Assembly (NCBI GenBank): GCA_023853785.1
Contig: JAJIRX010000557.1
Location: 496,001 to 560,000 of the forward strand
Direction: 5' to 3'
Length of the DNA stretch: 64,000 nucleotides
Source of the DNA: Psilocybe azurescens
Lineage: Eukaryota; Basidiomycota; Agaricomycetes; Agaricales; Agrocybaceae
Shown piece by piece: positions 61,207 to 64,000 of the stretch (the first letter of the stretch is position 1; every line of letters starts with the position of its first letter). The notes under the pieces are model-generated. The model searched no databases. It saw only the letters and a program-made list of their open reading frames with translations, and had not been told where the DNA came from. The position numbers were made by a program, and so were the translations under genes.

Positions 61207-61661
61207 ATGCACTCCCTCCGTCGATTATTATTCCCTCCAGCACTCTCAGCTCGTTCTATATCTTCAACAACAACATGGAGAGCTGCTGCATCTGCTAACG
61301 CCTCTTCTCCGCCACCACCCGCTCTTTCAGAGGGAGAGCAGGTCATCCATGAGAAACTCACCGCCAAATTTGCACCTTCCCAGCTGCAAGTTCAGGATGT
61401 GTCAGGTAAGCGCAATGGGTATTCCTAGGATGCTATCTGTCTTAATGCTACATTTTAGGTGGATGTGGGACATTCTATGCAATAACTATTGCAAGTACTG
61501 CTTTCAAGGGATTACCAATAGTAAAGCAGCACAAATTGGTCACTGAGGCCCTCAAGTCAGATATCGAGGGTTTCCATGGCCTCCAGGTACGTTCATTCTC
61601 TCCCATGGTAGCCATGTAATACTGATAAAGTCTCTGATAGATCAAGACGATCTCGACATGA
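61207..61661 (+). CDS. BOL3: BolA-like mitochondrial protein (Bol3/BOLA3)
   Basis: Small mitochondrial [4Fe-4S] assembly factor working with Nfu1 and glutaredoxin. The N-terminus is an Arg/Ser-rich presequence (Met-His-Ser-Leu-Arg-Arg-Leu-Leu). The BolA domain spans three exons: Ala-Pro-Ser-Gln-Leu-Gln-Val-Gln-Asp-Val-Ser, then Gly-Gly-Cys-Gly-Thr-Phe-Tyr-Ala with the Bol1/Bol3-type Cys, then Gly-Leu-Pro-Ile-Val-Lys-Gln-His-Lys-Leu-Val with the invariant His, and Phe-His-Gly-Leu-Gln-Ile-Lys-Thr. Stop TGA 61659-61661. Introns are canonical. Confidence 0.92.
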
Positions 61662-61962
61662 TTCGAGAGGACTAGTCAGATCCAGCCCGCGAAATTCGAA
61701 TGGCACGCCTGCCGCATTTAGAGTGGATATCTACCAGGCAAATATTCATTCACCTCGGGTCCAACATCTAGCAACAGCTCATAAGAAGAGTGCTGCTTGT
61801 TGTTATTATATCTATTATATTGAATACCTAATTGATCAATACCGTGTCTATGCTCAACCCTTCGACAATCCTACCCAAAATCCTATAAAATGAAGAATAC
61901 ATTGGAAGTACAATTCCATAAAAGCCCGTTTTGTTTTTATTTCCGTATGCTACCCTTGAAAA

Positions 61963-63120
61963 TCAGGCTGTAGATGTCTTCGAATTCACTTTGATCAGTT
62001 GTATCAGTGTGATCGCTTCTCGATTGTAGATATGTCGGTTAGGGTCGTTCATGACCTATGATAGATACCATCAGTATGCAACGTATAACACGGGGAACAA
62101 TTACTTGCCTCCTTCCAGATAAAATGTTTCTTCAGCATGCCAAAGAAACGTTTGTCGGCCTGAATGAACGCTCAGCTCGATAGGCCAACAGCTACAGAAA
62201 ATGAAACTAGCAACGCAACCTTTCTTCGTTTCTTGTAACAGAAAAAGATCTCGTTCTTCGAATCCGACAGGTCGTTGAGTGTTTGTACGAGAAGTGGAAA
62301 CGCTGGCTCGAAATACACGCAATCGGCTGCAAGAATTATATCTGGACGAGGTATTTCTGATGGTATTGGAGATCCCCTTAAGCGCAGGTGCGGAGATCTT
62401 CAGGAAACCCGTTCTTCAGTCCAATAGTAGCAAGAAATAAACCAACCAATTGAGTTCAGCAACAGCAACTTTATCTTCTAGTCTATTCAGACAAACATTC
62501 TGCTTCATGATGGGCAACAAAGGGCTAGTATATTCCGTAAAGAAATAGCTTTCAGCATTAATAAAGAAGAACAAGACTTGATGTCAAAAGTAAAATCAAC
62601 GGACGCTTGGTCAGTTATCCATATATTCGCGTTTCCAAGGGCGCCGACAACGAGGCCAACAAGACCAGTTCCACTTCCAAGCTCAAGAATGTTCTTGTCT
62701 TTGATATACTCTGGACCGCATTGAACAAGATAGCTGGCAAGAATCTATGCCAGAGAATGGAAGGTCATTTAAAAGTATGGGTTTGGCAAAACGACTTAAG
62801 TGCACCTGTCCTGCCGGCCAAGCGAGACCCCCACACCCCGGAGAAGCATCGACGACCAGAGAGATGGAAATAGGAAGAGGTAGAGCTTCCCACGTATGTG
62901 CGAAGGAGAGTGTGAGGAGACCATCCTGTATTGACTGGGATTGCTGAGGAAGAACGGTCAATAGCTCGGACAGAGAGCCTGAGGGACGAGCCAGTCCCTC
63001 GGAGGCGATGACGCCGTCCAACTCGCTGTCGTCCATAAGATGGCGGAGAGGATTGTGGCCATCGAGCTCCTCGTCACGAGCAATGTGATTTCCAGGGAGA
63101 GATGTGTCGAGCTGGAGCAT
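61963..63120 (-). CDS. EFM6: EFM6-like protein-lysine methyltransferase (METTL21-type)
   Basis: Class I SAM-dependent methyltransferase, probably modifying elongation factor 1A. The start is Met-Leu-Gln-Leu-Asp (63120). The substrate-side motif is Val-Asp-Ala-Ser-Pro-Gly-Cys-Gly-Gly-Leu-Ala-Trp-Pro-Ala-Gly. SAM motif I is Ile-Leu-Glu-Leu-Gly-Ser-Gly-Thr-Gly-Leu-Val-Gly, then Trp-Ile-Thr-Asp-Gln-Ala. The METTL21 Asp motif is Ala-Ala-Asp-Cys-Val-Tyr-Phe-Glu. The C-terminus is Asn-Asp-Pro-Asn-Arg-His-Ile-Tyr-Asn-Arg-Glu-Ala-Ile, stop at 61963-61965. Five introns; the last (62057-62109) uses a GC donor (GCAAGT). No frame repair needed. Yeast Efm6 methylates eEF1A Lys390; the same target here is inference. 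Confidence 0.88.
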
Positions 63121-63621
63121 GAGGAACCAAGATAAAAGGCGAAATGAATGATCGACGGCTATCTTTGTCTTATCGGCGCGGGTCTACTCGGACATCACCA
63201 TTTCATTACAAAAGTAAACGAGTTGGCGTAATCAGCTCAAAAGGCTATCGAGCGCTTATTTACGTATACGTATTTTCGAGAGAATCAGCCCGTTCTGAAT
63301 TCCTGACAGATAGGCACAAACCACTAGCACAAATCGGCACATGGAAGTCCCGAGGTTTTGTTTGTTCGGACCCTAAGCAAGCCTACGGCTGAATCTGAGG
63401 CGTTAACTGGAGGACATAAATAACTGGTAGAAGCTCGGCGAACGTGAGTTCCGAATACAAACACTACACAGTGCATTGAGAGAGTGAAGAGATCAGAGAT
63501 GTAAACATGTGCAACGCAATCAAAGTTATTCCCAGCATCGCACCTACTTTGAAGAAGCAGCTACATACTCAGTACACTTTGACATTCATTTCACATCTCC
63601 CTATCCTTTCCCTTCCCCTTC
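63121..63621. promoter_or_regulatory. Divergent spacer between EFM6-like and CBM48 genes
   Basis: A 501-bp intergenic region. An open plus-strand frame (63144-63392) has no family match and is probably chance. C/T-rich tracts directly before the ATG at 63622 (ctttcccttcccc) resemble the pyrimidine-rich initiator regions of many fungal promoters. Confidence 0.4.
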
Positions 63622-64000
63622 ATGTCTATCCCTGATCTTTACGAAGTAACTTTTACTTGGTAAGTCTAGCTCGCGACCAGTCTAACAATTTCCTTTTTCG
63701 TTTGAGCTCTCTTCATTCAAACGCATGCTTGATAGCTGACGCGTTTATCCTCCCAAAGGCCCCATACCGAGCCCGAATCCGTCATTGTCACTGGTACTTT
63801 CGACGAGGTTTGTAAGATAGATATACACGAGTCGGCGACGTCTCAACTTACCATTTCGCAGTGGTCTGCGTCCACACCGCTCACCAAAACTGCCACCGGT
63901 TTTGAGGGCACGACCAAAAATTCCATGGGGGCAAAAGATTAAATACAAGTTTATCGTGGACGGCGAATGGCTCACCCATGAAGACCAGCCAACGGAGATA
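63622..64000 (+). CDS. AMPK1 glycogen-binding (CBM48) domain protein, 5' part
   Basis: N-terminal fragment, cut by the window edge. The exons give Met-Ser-Ile-Pro-Asp-Leu-Tyr-Glu-Val-Thr-Phe-Thr-Trp, then Val-Ile-Val-Thr-Gly-Thr-Phe-Asp-Glu-Trp-Ser, the classic CBM48 start with its carbohydrate-contacting Trp, and Lys-Ile-Lys-Tyr-Lys-Phe-Ile-Val-Asp-Gly-Glu-Trp, the second binding strand. Similar fungal proteins (Mdg1/Crp1-like) carry one such N-terminal domain and a disordered tail. The A run 63916-63920 has one base too many: the frame with five A stops soon after, with four A it continues as conserved domain. Confidence 0.85.

Overview
The window looks like nuclear DNA of a filamentous basidiomycete, most likely an Agaricomycete. 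Almost every recognisable gene is cut by short (about 45-65 nt) GT-AG introns. Coding density is high, both strands are used, and the proteins are typical eukaryotic housekeeping ones that resemble mushroom-forming fungi. I saw no rRNA, tRNA, CRISPR array, intact transposon or bacterial-style operon.

Layout by position. 1-1740: no supportable gene. 1741-5238 (-): Zn2Cys6 transcription factor. 5845-6739 (+): secreted double-psi beta-barrel (expansin/RlpA-like) protein. 6879-10385 (-): UTP12/DIP2 (WDR3). 10569-12364 (+): M18 aspartyl aminopeptidase. 12492-13668 (-): IMP4. 14520-17426 (-): SEC18/NSF. 17657-19130 (+): STIMATE-family membrane protein. 19526-21731 (+): UPF0652 B-box protein. 21865-23396 (-): eIF3m. 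23397-25695: gene-poor. 25696-28268 (+): S53 sedolisin protease. 28616-33320 (+): MRC1/claspin. 33606-34059 (-): small membrane protein. 34283-35463 (+): tafazzin. 35598-37803 (-): CaCA cation/H+ exchanger. 38580-39650 (-): broken six-hairpin glycosidase-like gene. 40254-47637 (+): THO2. 47826-48899 (-): GTP cyclohydrolase I. 49529-52254 (+): ABC transporter. 52370-56095 (-): PHO81 (SPX-ankyrin-GDPD). 56501-57876 (-): PEX12. 58149-59284 (+): proteasome alpha6 (PRE5). 59452-61070 (-): COX15. 61207-61661 (+): BOL3. 61963-63120 (-): EFM6-like lysine methyltransferase. 63622-64000 (+): start of an AMPK1-CBM48 protein, cut by the window edge.

Functional links are modest. UTP12 and IMP4, both U3 snoRNP/SSU-processome factors, flank one aminopeptidase gene. 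COX15 and BOL3, both mitochondrial, are head-to-head 136 bp apart. EFM6 and eIF3m touch translation. PHO81 has a CACGTG box in its promoter. I found no convincing secondary-metabolite, defence or mobile-element system.

Two properties stand out. First, many conserved genes carry single-base frame breaks, most of them in homopolymer runs. This looks more like residual sequencing/assembly error than mass pseudogenisation, so gene models built directly from this sequence will be wrong in places. Second, the gene architecture is unusually fine-grained: coding microexons of 9, 10, 12 and 19 nt, introns placed directly after the start codon, and several GC-AG introns.
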